Shown: positions 7,535-8,479 of the stretch, one piece after another | Position numbering within the stretch: the stretch's first letter is position 1 | Layout: each line of letters starts with the position of its first letter | Source: Myxococcales bacterium | GTDB taxonomy: Bacteria; Myxococcota_A; UBA9042; PHBI01; JAAZYN01 | DNA length: 8,479 bases | NCBI GenBank assembly: GCA_014239625.1 | Contig: JAAZYN010000114.1 | Location: 1-8,479 of the forward strand | Direction of reading: 5' to 3' | Made by a program: the position numbers and the translations under genes | Notes under the pieces: model-generated | What the model was told of the DNA's origin: nothing | What the model saw: the letters and a program-made list of their open reading frames with translations, nothing else | Databases searched by the model: none

Positions 7535-8458
7535 TCAGCCGGACCGGATCGCGCGAGCGGCGGCCCGGATGCGTTCGGCGGAGGCACGCTGGAGGTCATG
7601 CTCACGGCTCGCGATGCCCCGAAACCAGGTCAGCTGGCGCTTAGCGTACTTCCGGTGACCGTGGGCGATGGCCGCGGCCAGCTCTCCACGGCAGCGTGAT
7701 CCCCGGAGGTGCTCCACCACCTCCCGGTACCCCAACGACATGAGTGGGCCCCGCTCTGTCGAGACCCCCATGGCGATGAGCCCCTCCACTTCGGACACCA
7801 GGCCCCGCTCCAGCATGTGGGCCGCGCGTCGCTCGATGCGCGACGTCAGCTCCTCGAGCTCGGGCCAGAGCCCAAACACGCGCGCCGCCGGATACCTGTG
7901 GTGAGGCGTGGTGGAGATCCCCGTCTGCCAAGCGCTCAGCGGTCGCCCGCTGGCCCGATAGACCTCGAGCGCGCGGCCGATGCGTTGGCTGTCGCCGGGG
8001 GCCAGCTTCGCGGCCGTCTCCGGATCGACGGCGGCCAGCTGCGCGTGTAGCTCGGGCGCGCCCTTCGAGACCATCTCTTCCCGGACGGCCACGCGGACCT
8101 CAGCGGGGACCTCCGGCATCGGGTTCAGGCCGTTCAACAGCGCCCGCACATACAGCCCTGTGCCACCGCACACGACAGGCATCCGGCCCCGCCCCGTGAT
8201 ATCGGCGATAGCGGCGTCGGCGAGCGTAGCCCACCGCTGAGCGTCGAGCTGCTCGGTCACCGGATCCGCGATGTCGATCAGGTGGTGGGGTACCCGCTCG
8301 CGATCGCTTGAGCTCGGCTTGGCCGACCCGATGTCCAGACCGCGGTAAACCTGAACGCTGTCGGCGCTGACTATCTCCCCGCCGACGTCCTCGCAGATGG
8401 CCATCGCCAAGGCGCTCTTCCCCGCAGCCGTGGGGCCACAGATCACCAGGAGCGCCAC
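7535..8458 (-). CDS. miaA: tRNA dimethylallyltransferase MiaA
   Basis: Transfers the dimethylallyl group of DMAPP to N6 of A37 in tRNAs that read codons starting with U, the first step to ms2i6A, which steadies codon pairing. At 307 residues it has the usual family length. Motifs: P-loop GPTAAGKS (8-15), SADSVQVYRGLDIGSAKP (31-48) with the conserved Asp D33, HHLIDIADP (58-66), GGTGLYVRALLNGL (98-111), DSQRIGRALEVYRASGRPL (156-174), the tRNA-binding LGYREVVEHL (242-251) and KYAKRQLTWFRG (270-281). All core motifs are intact, so the enzyme should be active. Start: GTG at 8458 puts the P-loop at residue 8, as is typical, with GAGG five bases upstream. The frame stays open for the 21 bases to the right edge, so a slightly longer N-terminus cannot be excluded. 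In many bacteria miaA follows mutL, but the upstream gene is not visible here. Confidence 0.97.
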   Translation of the reverse strand: MALLVICGPTAAGKSALAMAICEDVGGEIVSADSVQVYRGLDIGSAKPSSSDRERVPHHLIDIADPVTEQLDAQRWATLADAAIADITGRGRMPVVCGGTGLYVRALLNGLNPMPEVPAEVRVAVREEMVSKGAPELHAQLAAVDPETAAKLAPGDSQRIGRALEVYRASGRPLSAWQTGISTTPHHRYPAARVFGLWPELEELTSRIERRAAHMLERGLVSEVEGLIAMGVSTERGPLMSLGYREVVEHLRGSRCRGELAAAIAHGHRKYAKRQLTWFRGIASREHDLQRASAERIRAAARAIRSG

Positions 8459-8479
8459 CTGCGCCTCGCCTGCGGAAGC

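Noticed and set aside
7341..7658. Independent small gene starting at the ATG at 7341
   Set aside because: No ribosome site upstream, it overlaps the TPR 3' end and runs antisense into miaA. It is considered only as a possible frameshift extension.

Overview
The window is a GC-rich bacterial chromosome segment with three protein genes and almost no non-coding space. A membrane-anchored Hanks-type Ser/Thr kinase, a very large exported TPR protein and high-GC codon use together suggest Myxococcota or a related former-deltaproteobacterial lineage. This placement is an inference; no rRNA or other firm marker is present.

Layout. (1) Positions 1-1167, minus strand: a Ser/Thr protein kinase whose 3' end runs off the left edge. 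It has a cytoplasmic catalytic domain, one transmembrane helix and a Lys/Thr tail encoded by perfect 12-bp tandem repeats. (2) Positions 1168-1329: a 162-bp divergent intergenic region with a -10-like box for the plus-strand gene and an imperfect inverted repeat near its centre. (3) Positions 1330-7374, plus strand: a single 2014-residue TPR-solenoid protein with an N-terminal export signal, probably a lipoprotein. (4) Positions 7375-7534: a short convergent gap with no strong terminator. (5) Positions 7535-8458, minus strand: miaA, tRNA dimethylallyltransferase, complete or nearly so at the right edge.

How the genes may relate: the kinase and the giant TPR gene are head to head and may share control. 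Both products are predicted to sit in or at the cell envelope, so a kinase/scaffold pairing is a reasonable but unproven hypothesis. miaA is a housekeeping tRNA-modification gene facing the TPR gene and probably unrelated to it. The points most worth a second look are the giant TPR protein, the repeat-encoded kinase tail, and an in-phase A7 slippery heptamer just before the TPR stop codon. I found no mobile elements, CRISPR arrays, tRNAs or rRNAs.
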